64,000 nt of DNA from Unio delphinus (GCA_029339505.1 JAQISU010000346.1:755001-819000), one strand, 5' to 3'; shown: positions 42,162-52,404, counted from the first letter of the stretch. Numbers and translations are program-made. The notes: generated by a model from the letters alone, not told the origin.

Positions 42162-44627
42162 ATGAAACAACTAGCTAGTGAGTTTTCTGAGGACGGAGAA
42201 GAAGACGATCAATTATTAGCAAACTGTTTCACAGTACCATCCATTGCAGTACATTTTGCTAGAAAGAAAAACGCGTGGAAACCAACACGAAGTGAGTTTT
42301 TATCAGATGTCAAATTGTCCTGTCTTGAATACGGCCACGGCGGATTATGGAACAGAAAATACACCTCTGATTCCGTTATTTCAGTTGATATGATTGCGTG
42401 TTATCCAGGAAGTTTTCTTGGGTATGGAGAATGCGAGAAATATTTCAAACGATTTGGACACCCTACACACGAAATGACCCGCGTTGCTATTAATGGACCA
42501 CTTCCTGATTTTGATTTAACCGGATTCGCTTGTGTGGTATCATTTGAAATGGCTGAAGGACTTCATCCGTGTAGTTATCTTTGGATTGGTAAACACATGT
42601 CTGAAAAACACTGGATGCCAATAGTGTTACTACGGTATATGCTTGATTGTAAGATGTTAAAATCATTAATTGTCAGTGAAGCAATTATATCCTATCGGGC
42701 ACAGAAATCAGTCTGGTTACCACAACCTGATCTAGAAAAAATAATTAGCGAAGAGCGAAAACTGTTTCCTGATTTTAATGAACAACAAATCATGGATTGG
42801 TCCAGACAGTTATTTGAAATCAGAAACAATGAAGCAAAAAATCTTGGACGAAGAATAATCGGTAAATTTACCCAAGGTGGCAAAGATGATAATACGAAAT
42901 ATTCTTCACGATTGATTATAGACAACGCTGAATACGATTTTGTAATGGCGGATTTAACGAATAAGGGCCTATATGTCAATCGTAAGGACGCATTTATGTC
43001 CGGTGGAACCAAATTGGGTACAATTGTTACCTACAATGATGGATACCATCCGCAGTACACACATTTGAGAGCTTCTATGCTCGGTTATGCTTCTATCAAT
43101 CTGTTTTCAATGATCAATAGATTTCCTACCACCGCAGTTAGAGTTGCTACTGACTCATTTTACATAAATAGCAAAATGGCTGATTTTAAGGCTACTGGCA
43201 ACGAGAAATGGGGATCATGGAGAATTAAGAAAGAAATGATTCATGATTATATTCAATCAGCAGATGTTACCATTGAAAATAATTACTTAGAAAGCAATCA
43301 GTGTTCAGAATTTTCTAGTGCACCACCGATTTCTGATCCAATATGCCTGTATAAAACAGTTTATTTAAACGGTTGTGGCGGGTCAGGAAAAACAACCCGG
43401 GTAATTGAGTTATTCCGTAGAAACGCTAGCGTTTCCAATCCAAACATGATTGTGCTAACACCAACTCATAGACTTGCAAGAGAAATGATACAGAGAGGGG
43501 TAAATGCCTGCACTTATCACAGCTTTTTCCGATGGAAGGGAGATAAATGGACTCCTGAGCGCATGGGAGAGAAATTTATTCCTGAAATTATCATTTGGGA
43601 TGAAATAGACACAGTGTCCGAAGATGTCTTAAAAATATTTCTTGAGTGGTTGTTATTGAAGAATACAAAAGTCGTTATGTGCGGTGATCACGGGCAACCA
43701 CCACCATTTGTCGGTGCATCCCCCCATGAATGGCTAAAGGGTTTTGTAGACTATTATGAAGAAATTGATACTGATCATAGATCACTTGATAATGAATTAA
43801 AAGAATTGAAGAAACTAATTAGATTACAACCGGATAGAATCCAGTGTGAAATAACCCGTGAAATAATTTCGGAAACTCCCATGAATGAGTTCTGGGAAAT
43901 GTGGAGACCAAACGATTTAATCATTGCAAGTAGAAAAATAGTCAGGGACACACTTCAGATGAAGTTATTTGAATTGCATAAACAAAAATTTGCAACACTT
44001 CCAGTGCCTCTTTGTTATAGGCCATCGGATACGCGAAAACAGAACATCGAAGTTGATATTCCAGGACAAAGTGAAAAACAGAATTTAGTATTAAATGATA
44101 TTGTGCTGGTTGATATCAATGTTGTTGAAGATGCATTGCGTGCTAATAAATCCCCGTGGACGCTAGGTTATGCAGCAACAATACACTCTTCACAGGGATT
44201 GACTATATCGGATACAACTCTTTGGATGGTATATAATCGCATAGAATGGTCGAATTTAGTCTATCTCGCAGTGTCTAGAGTACGAAAAATAAATCAACTT
44301 CGAAGAATTGTCTTCGATGATGAAATCATTGGCGATGATGAAATCATTGGTGACGATAATGATATTATTGATAAAAAACTCTCCGGTTACAAACAACAGG
44401 ACAAAAAAAAACAACGAGAATTCGATATTGATGCTGAATTAATAATCACTTTGAAGAAACAACAGAATAATCACTGCGCAAGTTGCAATTGTATAATGCG
44501 TTGGCAGTATTCGGATAAGGATCCTCGCCAATTCACCGTAGACAGAAAAAATAACAATCTCGGTCATGTCAGAAATAATGTGATGTTGACTTGTCTTGAG
44601 TGCAATAGACGCAAGGGTGCTAGTTAA
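42162..44627 (+). CDS. Family-B DNA polymerase core / SF1 helicase / HNH fusion
   Basis: An 821-aa replication protein. Residues 71-345 carry polymerase motifs: A (SVDMIACYPGS, D76), B (K226...GKFTQGG) and C (RVATDSFYI, D341), with a helix like the B-family core between B and C (HLRASMLGYASINLF). The first Asp of the usual DTDS is replaced by Ala. Residues 400-710 are a superfamily-1 helicase: Walker A GCGGSGKT (404-411), TPTHRLA, WDE (479-481), CGDHGQPPPF, and motifs V/VI (HSSQGLT, YLAVSRVR). Residues 771-821 are an HNH/zinc domain (HCASCNC, VDRKNNNLGHVRNN, CLECNRRKG). It should replicate the element. The last 8 bases overlap the convergent integrase gene. Confidence 0.8.
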   Translation: MKQLASEFSEDGEEDDQLLANCFTVPSIAVHFARKKNAWKPTRSEFLSDVKLSCLEYGHGGLWNRKYTSDSVISVDMIACYPGSFLGYGECEKYFKRFGHPTHEMTRVAINGPLPDFDLTGFACVVSFEMAEGLHPCSYLWIGKHMSEKHWMPIVLLRYMLDCKMLKSLIVSEAIISYRAQKSVWLPQPDLEKIISEERKLFPDFNEQQIMDWSRQLFEIRNNEAKNLGRRIIGKFTQGGKDDNTKYSSRLIIDNAEYDFVMADLTNKGLYVNRKDAFMSGGTKLGTIVTYNDGYHPQYTHLRASMLGYASINLFSMINRFPTTAVRVATDSFYINSKMADFKATGNEKWGSWRIKKEMIHDYIQSADVTIENNYLESNQCSEFSSAPPISDPICLYKTVYLNGCGGSGKTTRVIELFRRNASVSNPNMIVLTPTHRLAREMIQRGVNACTYHSFFRWKGDKWTPERMGEKFIPEIIIWDEIDTVSEDVLKIFLEWLLLKNTKVVMCGDHGQPPPFVGASPHEWLKGFVDYYEEIDTDHRSLDNELKELKKLIRLQPDRIQCEITREIISETPMNEFWEMWRPNDLIIASRKIVRDTLQMKLFELHKQKFATLPVPLCYRPSDTRKQNIEVDIPGQSEKQNLVLNDIVLVDINVVEDALRANKSPWTLGYAATIHSSQGLTISDTTLWMVYNRIEWSNLVYLAVSRVRKINQLRRIVFDDEIIGDDEIIGDDNDIIDKKLSGYKQQDKKKQREFDIDAELIITLKKQQNNHCASCNCIMRWQYSDKDPRQFTVDRKNNNLGHVRNNVMLTCLECNRRKGAS

Positions 44628-45570
44628 GCCCATGGGGTGGCAATTGAGTATCCTCGGGTATCACTTGTAATTGTTGTCTAGTAAAACCCCGTTGAGGGGC
44701 AGTTGAATCCAGTTTATAGATTGGAGGTCTACCCGTAGATCGTGTTATACTAGATATCTTATGCGTAGTGACGCTCCAAATAGGATCAGTAGCCCTTTTT
44801 CTATCCCCTTCAAGCTCTCCTGGTTCGTATAAGTACCTCACAATGACATTACTACCAAGAATTGGTTGGGAAACGCTAAAATCCTTTTGTGGTTTTTCAG
44901 GTATCGACTTCTTTTTAATCGCGTTGATAGGTTTCATGTTGATGGTTCTAGTAATCTCGTTATTCAGTGCAGTAATCACAGCTGGTAACCTTTTAACCCA
45001 TTCACGGGATCTTTTTTCTTGGATGAATTCTTTTGCATATTGATATCCAAATAACCGCTCAGCAAGGGTTTTATTAAATCGTTCTACAATGGCCTGATCA
45101 CGATGCAGTGCAGTATGCCCTCGTCTGATAGCGACATTGTGATATTTCATTGTAGATAACACTGCACCCTGAAATTCCTTGCCCGGGTCAACTTGTAACA
45201 GATTTGGCCAGTGCAGAGGACTCCTTCGATAAATCATTTCAAATGCAGAAGCGACTTCAGTGGCCGATTTTGTTTTTAACGGTTCTGCTTCTTTGTATCG
45301 ACTTGCAATATCAACTACAGTTAACGCATATTTGTAACCACGATCATGTGGCAGAAATAATAGATCAGCCTGATGAACTTCATTGGGTCCGGTTACATCA
45401 AAATGCGAGAATTGAATTTGTTTAGGCGGTGGTAGATAAATTTGCCATAGTGCCTGTTTGGATAACCAATGAGCCGCAGTGGTTTTTTTCACTTTTGCGG
45501 CGCTAGCGAGTTTACTGATTGCAGCGTTACCCTTCCAGTATCCTCTTGGGGAATAATAAATAGATTCCAT
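44620..45570 (-). CDS. Retroviral-type (rve) integrase of Polinton class
   Basis: Inserts the element into host DNA and explains the flanking short duplication. Counted on the 323-aa open frame, the catalytic residues are D76 (HQADLL), D135 (VDPGKEF) and E170 (AIVERFN), with 34 residues between the last two. The C-terminal domain has RYLYEPGELEGDRKRATDPI and RGFTRQQLQVIP, typical of Polinton integrases. I start it at 45570 (MESIYYSPRGYW, 316 aa), 7 nt after the PLA2-frame stop, because the family begins with this YYSPRG-like segment. The open frame extends to 45591. Confidence 0.92.
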   Translation of the reverse strand: MESIYYSPRGYWKGNAAISKLASAAKVKKTTAAHWLSKQALWQIYLPPPKQIQFSHFDVTGPNEVHQADLLFLPHDRGYKYALTVVDIASRYKEAEPLKTKSATEVASAFEMIYRRSPLHWPNLLQVDPGKEFQGAVLSTMKYHNVAIRRGHTALHRDQAIVERFNKTLAERLFGYQYAKEFIQEKRSREWVKRLPAVITALNNEITRTINMKPINAIKKKSIPEKPQKDFSVSQPILGSNVIVRYLYEPGELEGDRKRATDPIWSVTTHKISSITRSTGRPPIYKLDSTAPQRGFTRQQLQVIPEDTQLPPHGLN

Positions 45571-45577
45571 GTTGTTA

Positions 45578-46107
45578 TTAATTACCAGCACCTAACATCA
45601 ATTTACTTTTCATAGCCGATTTTATCAAAAATGAAGCCAATTTTTCTTTGAAGGATTTATCAGGAATGGCATTCAACGCATGAATTAATTTCACATCTGC
45701 TAGATGCCTGTGTTGCAAATTGCTGCTTTTATAAGCAACATCATGAAGGTGACAGGCCTTATCAATAGCGTTTATTGATTCCTCATCGGGTCGGGGCTGA
45801 TTTTGATCATTGAGTCTGATATCAAGTCTTGTTCCCGGTCCACAATAACTATACCCTGGAAGGTGTTTTTCTCCGGGGTATTTTGCCCATGGGGTTCCAG
45901 GGAGTTTTGCTAATTTGGCAGCGATATCACCTCCTCGTTTTTTTTTAAAGGTTCCTTGGGTTCCTTGGGTTTAGAAACAAATCTAAATTTCTTTGTACTA
46001 CACTGTACGCATTTACCAGAAAGCGCTGATCGGTTATTTTTAGTTGTAATCGTCGTCAAGTCATCTGTGCCAGTACGCGCCTTACACTTCACGCAATATA
46101 GATCCAT
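45578..46107 (-). CDS. Zinc ribbon + phospholipase A2 protein, -1 frame change
   Basis: The gene starts MDLYCVKCK at 46107. The first frame (46107-45910, 65 aa) has a zinc ribbon with CVKC and CVQC. A run of nine A follows on the minus strand (45946-45938). In the -1 frame, a parvovirus-type secreted PLA2 domain continues to a stop at 45578-45580: calcium loop SYCGPGTRLD and catalytic His-Asp in KACHLHDVAY. Such a domain breaches endosomal membranes in parvoviruses. A_AAA_AAC (45943-45937) is a classical -1 slippery heptamer, so ribosomal frameshifting, a lost base in the A run, or a sequencing error could each explain the break. Confidence 0.75.
45937..45943 (-). promoter_or_regulatory. Candidate -1 ribosomal slippery site A_AAA_AAC
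   Basis: The heptamer is in the correct phase relative to the zinc-ribbon frame, and a -1 shift enters the PLA2 frame. I did not find an obvious strong stem just downstream by eye. Confidence 0.45.
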
Positions 46108-46112
46108 AATTT
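46108..46112. promoter_or_regulatory. 5-bp divergent gap between PLA2 and ATPase starts
   Basis: The ATGs of the minus-strand zinc ribbon/PLA2 gene and the plus-strand ATPase are separated by 5 bases (17 if the ATPase starts at its second Met, 46125). Any promoter must lie within coding sequence. Confidence 0.4.
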
Positions 46113-46784
46113 ATGTATAGAGATATGAATATAATTGATTTTTCAGCGACTAAAACAAGAGAACTAGTGAAGCATCATGCAGCGCTACCAAACTCTATCC
46201 GCGCAATTATAATCGGGCCATCTGGATCCGGTAAAACGCAATTGTTGCTCAATTTAATAATGAGATGGATGAAGTGGGATAAGTTGTATTTAATTGCCCC
46301 TAGCGTAGATGATCAACGATGCTATGAAGTGCTAAAAGATTTTAATGAAAACGCTTCAGAGATTGCTGGCGAGGATGTTATTGAATTTATAACCGATATT
46401 GACGAGGCGCCATCCGTGAATGACCTCGATGGAAGTATCAACAATTTAGTTGTATACGACGATGTCATGTTAGATAATCAAAAAAACCCTGCTAGAATAT
46501 TTTCCCGAGGCAGGCATAAAAACACGGATGTGATCTATGTCACTCAACGCTACACTCAGATTCCAAAAGTGATTCGCGATAATTGTAATATGCTTGCTGT
46601 ATTCAACGGCGTTGATACACATACGCTACGAAATATTTGGCAGACATGGTGTTCTGATATGGACTTCAATCAATTTAGAAATTTCTTTAGTCATGCTCAG
46701 TCTGCCCCACACGGATTTGTAACAATAAATTTACATGACCCTCGGACACGATATCGTATCGGACTGGATCAAATATTCGGTTAA
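46113..46784 (+). CDS. A32/FtsK-like genome-packaging ATPase
   Basis: A 223-aa ATPase that drives viral DNA into the capsid. Walker A is GPSGSGKT (35-42) and Walker B is NNLVVYDDVM (D116, D117). It also has FSRGRHKNTDVIYVTQRYTQ and IPKVIRDN, the typical sensor region of Polinton/virophage ATPases. Met1 or Met5 may be the start. The last 18 or so codons (46729-46784) lie inside the right terminal inverted repeat, so a mute copy of this 3' end exists at the left end of the element. The gene is intact. Confidence 0.93.
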   Translation: MYRDMNIIDFSATKTRELVKHHAALPNSIRAIIIGPSGSGKTQLLLNLIMRWMKWDKLYLIAPSVDDQRCYEVLKDFNENASEIAGEDVIEFITDIDEAPSVNDLDGSINNLVVYDDVMLDNQKNPARIFSRGRHKNTDVIYVTQRYTQIPKVIRDNCNMLAVFNGVDTHTLRNIWQTWCSDMDFNQFRNFFSHAQSAPHGFVTINLHDPRTRYRIGLDQIFG

Positions 46785-47046
46785 CCCATAGCAGCAGAGA
46801 GGGTGAGTGACAACGATGTTGTAGTCCCTTTTCCCAAAAAATGTAATAGTTGAAAAGTTTTTGATTTCATTAATTTCATTGATTTTTTTCATAATTTTTT
46901 TTTGGACCTAATCCATGATTCACACACATATTTGGGACCTGATGTCATTGACTTTTGGGTCTGATGTCATTGGTTTCATTGTTTTTAAGCGTGATTTCAG
47001 TGAATACTTGTCTAAAAATGTTGTCCGGCTCACCCTCTCTGCTGCT
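46729..47046 (-). repeat. Right terminal inverted repeat of the Polinton
   Basis: Reverse complement of 31823-32152. The outer end is CTCACCCTCTCTGCTGCT (47029-47046). An inverted copy of the same 18 bases lies inside at 46790-46807, five bases after the ATPase stop. The module 46790-47046 is therefore a 257-bp unit with its own inverted ends. Confidence 0.93.
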
Positions 47047-47051
47047 CCCGT
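47047..47051. repeat. Target-site duplication, right
   Basis: CCCGT directly after the CT terminus; partner of 31818-31822. Confidence 0.75.
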
Positions 47052-47166
47052 ATCTCCTCCTAACCAATTAGCAAATTCAAATTTGTGGAGTTTGCTGCTG
47101 AAATTTTAAAAACTGAGCTGATGACTTAGACCAAAAACCATTCCCTTAATTTCTTTGAATACTGAA

Positions 47167-47319
47167 GTCTGGTTTCCTGCTTAGTATGCTCCCATGCGTT
47201 GCACTCCGCTATAGCACTCCGGAGTGCAACGCATGGGAGCAAACTAAGCAGGGAACCAGACTAGACTTAGTATAGTGGAGTGCAACGCATGGGAGCATAA
47301 TAAGCAGGGAACCAGACTA
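47167..47319. repeat. 41-bp-arm hairpin plus a third direct copy
   Basis: 47167-47207 and 47221-47261 are inverted copies (GTCTGGTTTCCTGCTTAG ... GTTGCACTCC) around a 13-base loop. The right arm is repeated directly at about 47277-47319 (GTGGAGTGCAACGCATGGGA ... CAGGGAACCAGAC). It lies about 120 bp outside the Polinton right end. Confidence 0.85.
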
Positions 47320-49297
47320 TGAATACTAATGTTTAAAGTTGCTACATACAAATCAACTAAACTACGGTTAGTTGCCTCTGTATAATGTTGTGTACAGTTG
47401 ATTATGTGGAATAATCAATCACTGCTGACATGTGATTCGTCAATTCGTTCCTAGGTGTATGTAACAGGCACGTTGGTTGGGTAGCGGTATAGACTGATAG
47501 TACACATATACCCTCTAAAGGTTGCGTCAATGGGTCCGCTGAAGTCCTCGTTATTATGCATTGGACAGTTAAACCAGGGCCTGGGTGAGAAAAACAAGAG
47601 TCCCTCCAAGAGACTGCTTCTACTGGCTAAAAGAATATCAGTCAGTGTGAGATAAGAACACTTTTTCCTTTTCTCTATTGTATATCAGTCTGGAACCATT
47701 TCATTTGGGAGCAAAAATGCATCATAAGAAAGTTTTTGTTCTTGAAAAACACGTGTTGGTATGACTTTTAGTTTTGGGGAAGAGATAACAACAAGATGCT
47801 CAAAATGGATCCCATGGCATCCATATTCGATATGGTATTGACATCATTTCTATCAGCTAGACATTAAAAAAAAGCTTTTGGTGGAAGTACAATACTGATA
47901 TCACCAACCATCTAAGAGATGCAGTGAAAACGTTTTCAAAACTGTCATTGTGACAGTTGTGTTAGAAGTAGGATCAGCTCCGTTTTCAATAAAGAACAAC
48001 AAGACATCACGAGAGATTATTCAGTGAAAATCCCATGCTGATATGACGATCGATTCTGGCGCATTGTAACATTAAGAGTTTGGCAGGCATATTTACTGTC
48101 AGAGTAATACACTGGGACAAGATAGACATCATAGGAAAATGTTTAGTAAAATCCCCATGTAGATGCGATCATCGGTTTAGAAGGAGAAGTGACAATATCT
48201 TCAAGATGACCGCTGTGATGGTCATAGAGGACATCAGATCGATACCCTTTCCATTTTTGGAGAAACTATACGTTATTTGAACTCTTCTGGAGAAATTTAT
48301 ATGGCACCTGTACGTTTCATTCAGAAGGATTAGCAATAACGATTTTTTAATAATGGCCAGTGTGGCAGTGATTTCGAACATAAATCCGTTAAGAAGTGTC
48401 CTTGACCATGTTGCTGTTATTACGTCAAAGTAGGCTCACTGGCATATAATTGGTACCCGGTCCGAGGGCAACTGTAATACAAAATGGCCAGTACATGCAA
48501 ATCACTGTTTTGTTTTTACTTCGCCACGGTTGTATTCAGAGAGTCGACAGTTTTGCCAAATGAAAACACATAAAGGTATTGCGTTTGAAGTTCGTGTACA
48601 AATTAACGTGTTAATCAGTTCCCACTAGTGGGTGGTACTTCAAATTTGTTTTAACCCACAACTGTCCTGTAAATTCAATCCTCTTACTCGAAAAGTAACT
48701 GCATTAAAATAAAGCACACCTATTATTATTGTTATTTTTCAGACTCTGACATTAGTCTTTATTTATTTTATCTGAGTGAGCGCCATATTACATTGACAAG
48801 AAACCTCTGTGTGATTGCATATTACTTTGAGGATAGTTGTACATTGGAATACGCTTATATTCCATTTTAAAATGATGATTTGTACTCAATAAAAGTGTAT
48901 ACTTATATTTTTCATTCTGTATTTGCATGCCATGATTATTTGTATGCAGCACTTTTGTTTCGTAGTATAAATTCCGCTCATCCATTCTTACCTTTTTCCT
49001 AATTTATATTCAACCCAGCTATAGCCATATTTGGAAAAGAAAACATATTAATTAAAATTTTGGGACTTAGAAGCTTAGAATGGTACATTATAACAGAAAC
49101 ATACATACTGGTCAAACTTTGATATTAATACATCAAATCCCGTATAAGGTACATTAAATTCCAGATAAGGTACTTTAAACTAATAACGAAAACAAGACAT
49201 ACCAAGTCACATTTTATATAAAATAAGTAACGTTCGTGTGTACATTGGCAAATATATGTAAATTTTGGGTTAAATATTATATAGCTAAATTATTATT
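47320..49297. other. Host DNA, nothing recognised
   Basis: AT-rich, no feature seen. It may be intronic or 3' to the UNC-93-like gene. Confidence 0.45.
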
Positions 49298-49475
49298 ATT
49301 TGTTGTTGTTGTTGTTGAAGGGGTTTATCGTCATTTTTCAGCACAAAATAGGCTATACATGGTGGCCAGTATAAATGGTGGAGGAAGAACCCCGGAAAGA
49401 ACCACAGACCCAAGAGAAGCTAACGGCAAGCTTCTCACATACCCACATTGGCCGAACCAGAGATTCGAACCCACG
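49298..49475 (-). repeat. Dispersed repeat family, copy C
   Basis: Starts with (TTG)n, then CATTTTTCAGCACA, ATGGTGG, GGTGGAGGA, ACCCCGGAAAGAACCAC, AGAAGCTAACGG and GATTCGAACCC. It is the reverse complement of the order at 26660 and 28530. The GATTCGAACCC block resembles an RNA polymerase III B box. Confidence 0.7.
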
Positions 49476-50149
49476 TAAACAGAGATGAGATGGCAGTGAT
49501 CCTTTCATTTATTGAGATTCAATTTTATTTCTAACAGAAATTGTAATTAAAAAGAGTTGAACTATTTTACAGGATTCCTGAAGTCATGTACTTTGAAAAG
49601 CGATTACTGAACACTCTTTATATTAACGGTCTTCGCTTCGTTATGGCCGCTCACGAAGTGTATATTCAGTTTTCAAGCGTCAAGAAGTCACGAATCTTAT
49701 AAAATCTGAAGTTCAATACATTATACAAGTCACAAATTTGCTGGCTTAGAAAATGTCTTAAGATTAGCTTATTTGTATATTAGTGGAACGTCATTATTTG
49801 TCATTACATTATCACGCAATAAATGTGCGAACAGTTTCTCAAGGGAAAAAAATATCGTCATATCCTATATTGCTAAGGTAACCGCTAATACCAGTTCAAG
49901 CTCTGGTCGATTTGGAAATAGTACCAGTGTTGATAATCAGGATTACTGATTATCGCATGGTTGACGCGACTGGTTTCACGATAGTACCACATGCAAGGAC
50001 GTCGCACGCTAAGTAGTTTTAAACTATAACTATGCCCTCGCTTCTTTCTCGCCATCGCCATGTCGGGAGATAAGATTAATCTTCATTTCCTTATACAGAT
50101 TTTAGTTTGATGGAATTTTACTTTTGCGCTGACGTATATTTGAACTCGA

Positions 50150-50194
<45 letters not shown>

Positions 50195-51360
50195 ATAGTG
50201 TTTAAAGAAATGATGTTGAACGTATAAAATGATTGAATAAATTACTAGATCCCCCTGCCGTGGACAAAGTGAGTCCAAGTTTTAAAAGTTAAATATAATT
50301 TAAAAAATATTACAGGTATATTCAAAATATTATGCTTTAATACCATATATTGCATGCCCATTTGATACAATTTCCAACAGTCTTCCCTATCGCTTATATT
50401 AAAAGAATTTATGCAAGCGTCATTAAACTTACTTTACATTATAGTTTGTAACAGCTGTTTTTTTTGTGAACAGTTAAAACATTCAAACTACAAAAGTTTT
50501 GGCCAACAATTTAAAACTTTAAAACAAAGAGTTTTCTCAAAATAAAAAATTAAATTTAACTCAGTTACATATACATATGCAGTTTATTATACAAGAAAAA
50601 TACGGGATAAAATTTGTGAAAGCAGAGCTCGTGGATCAGTGTTTATAGATGCTGCTAATTGGTTTCTTTTGCATTATTGCGCTAAAAGTTATAAAGTATA
50701 TTTCACGGATTCGTCACAAACAGAACGATATGGCTATCAAAGAGTGTTTAAATTTTCAATCATGTTTGATGTCATTTCATTATTTTCAGCGGTCTGAATT
50801 TAGAAACTTCAGAAAATATACTGTGTGAAAGCAATTCTTATGTCAAGTAATGTAAAATCTTGGATTTGGAAAATGATTTTACTACGGTGAGATGTGAATG
50901 CAATCTCAGCCATTTATGAGAGTCAAACCTCGGATGCGAGTAGGCGCAGTAATCAATAGAAAAGTCGCGTATTTCGCCCGTAATTTCTCCACAAACAAAG
51001 AAACAGTCTATTCGGATCACCGCTGTTATTTCAATGTTGGATTGAATATATGACTATGCATGATTAACCTAGAGGTTACCAATGAAGAAAACAATTATTT
51101 CATCGTTTGCAACATCTCGGCCAATTCTTGTTTCGTAAACAGCCGAAGTAATTTGAATGGCAGCTATCGGCATACATTCGAGTTAGATACCTATAACTGA
51201 CCTCGAAGTTGAAAATTGTGTGAATGTTGAAGCTGACATTCGGATCTCCTCATGGTCTGGATAAATCAAATATGCATGTTGGTATATTAATGTAAAATAT
51301 GAAACAAAAGGGAGCTCTTTCACTGTTTGATAATTTTAAAACGTTTGAGCTGAAAAATTT
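49476..51360. other. Host DNA with a (CA)n tract
   Basis: (CA)n at about 50152-50192. No gene recognised; possibly intron of the UNC-93-like gene. Confidence 0.5.
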
Positions 51361-51371
51361 ATAATATTTTT

Positions 51372-51520
51372 TAATTAAATTACATTAACATTATGTTAAA
51401 TTACTTTAACATTATGTTAAATTACTTTAACATTATGTTAAATTACTTTAACATTTGACATTATGTAAAATTATTTTTACATTATGTAAAGTTACTTTTA
51501 CATTATGTTAAGTTACTTTT
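51372..51520. repeat. About 21-bp AT-rich tandem repeat
   Basis: Units of the form ACATTATGTTAAATTACTTTA repeat five to seven times with decay. Confidence 0.75.
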
Positions 51521-52399
51521 TTATATTATATATATTGAATTACTTTCTACAGGATGTTAATTTACTTACTACAGGATGTCGATTAAATAAACAGACGCAT
51601 ATTATGGGAAGACGGAAGATGTCGGACTTAACTTGCATTTTATTATAGAATGAGAATTTTTTTAAATACAAGGTAATCTTAAGTAGAAAGCCAAAAGCAG
51701 GTTATATCTAGAATGGAGTGAAAATAGATCGAATAACTACACCGGTGCGTTTTCTACGCCATGGGGAGATATCATTAATCTCGCTCGCGTACTGTAACAA
51801 CAAAAATTGCAGTAAAGAATTAAATTACTCGAAACGTAAAGTGGGTTCTTCCAAATACGTCAAAGATCGGTCTCCTACGTGAGTTTTTCAACTCAAAGCA
51901 TTTGATGTTCTAGTCTAAAGATACATTCAAGAGAACGTGCATAATGTTTTCCAAAGTACCATAACAAAACAAAGTCATGAAGAACAACTGGATTATATAA
52001 ATATTTTACAACTTGTATCTCTATTATCTGTATTACATTATGATGCATATAGTACACCCTCTCTTTAAAGCGATTATCGGCAACCCTTAAAGTGGCCGAC
52101 GTTATAAGAGAGGCAACCTGATGCCGAAGAATGTTCCACAAGGCTATGTCATAATCATGCGTGAAAATACACACATACTAAAGAATTAACAGGAGTAAAG
52201 TGTTGTTGGAACGGGGGGGGGGGGGGGGGGGGGGGCACGGCGGGGAAATATAAATCAAAGCAGTTTATCGTGGATACTACAAGTGCAAATTCATCAACCA
52301 GCATCTGTGATTCATATGAACGATACTCAAAAGCTAAGTTTTTAAGATACAAATGGTTGTCTCGTTCTTTGTCATGAATATATTTGTGTTTCTGTTCTT
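51521..52399. other. Host DNA with a G run
   Basis: A run of about 23 G lies at 52214-52236. Otherwise nothing is recognised; possible intron. Confidence 0.5.
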
Positions 52400-52404
52400 A
52401 ACAA

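Larger units (their letters stand above)
31823..47046. mobile_element. Polinton/Maverick (adintovirus-like) element, near-complete
   Basis: This 15224-bp unit is a self-synthesising DNA transposon or endogenous virus. It has AG...CT termini, inverted terminal repeats (31823-32152 and 46729-47046) and the flanking duplication CCCGT. It carries the hallmark set of the group: retroviral-type integrase, family-B polymerase, A32-like packaging ATPase, adenain-like protease, double-jelly-roll major capsid protein and penton-like minor capsid protein. Apart from the in-frame stop at 42147 and the frame change at 45937-45943, the key genes are open. The two terminal repeats differ at about seven places over their outer 257 bases by eye, which suggests a fairly recent insertion. 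Confidence 0.95.

Noticed and set aside
42162..43300. The replicase N-terminus as a mere helicase extension
   Set aside because: SVDMIACYPGS, GKFTQGG and RVATDSFYI occur in the order and spacing of family-B polymerase motifs, so a polymerase origin is preferred.
52214..52236. Long G run as an assembly gap or telomere-like feature
   Set aside because: A plain homopolymer without a telomeric unit; similar runs occur at 52899 and 59767.
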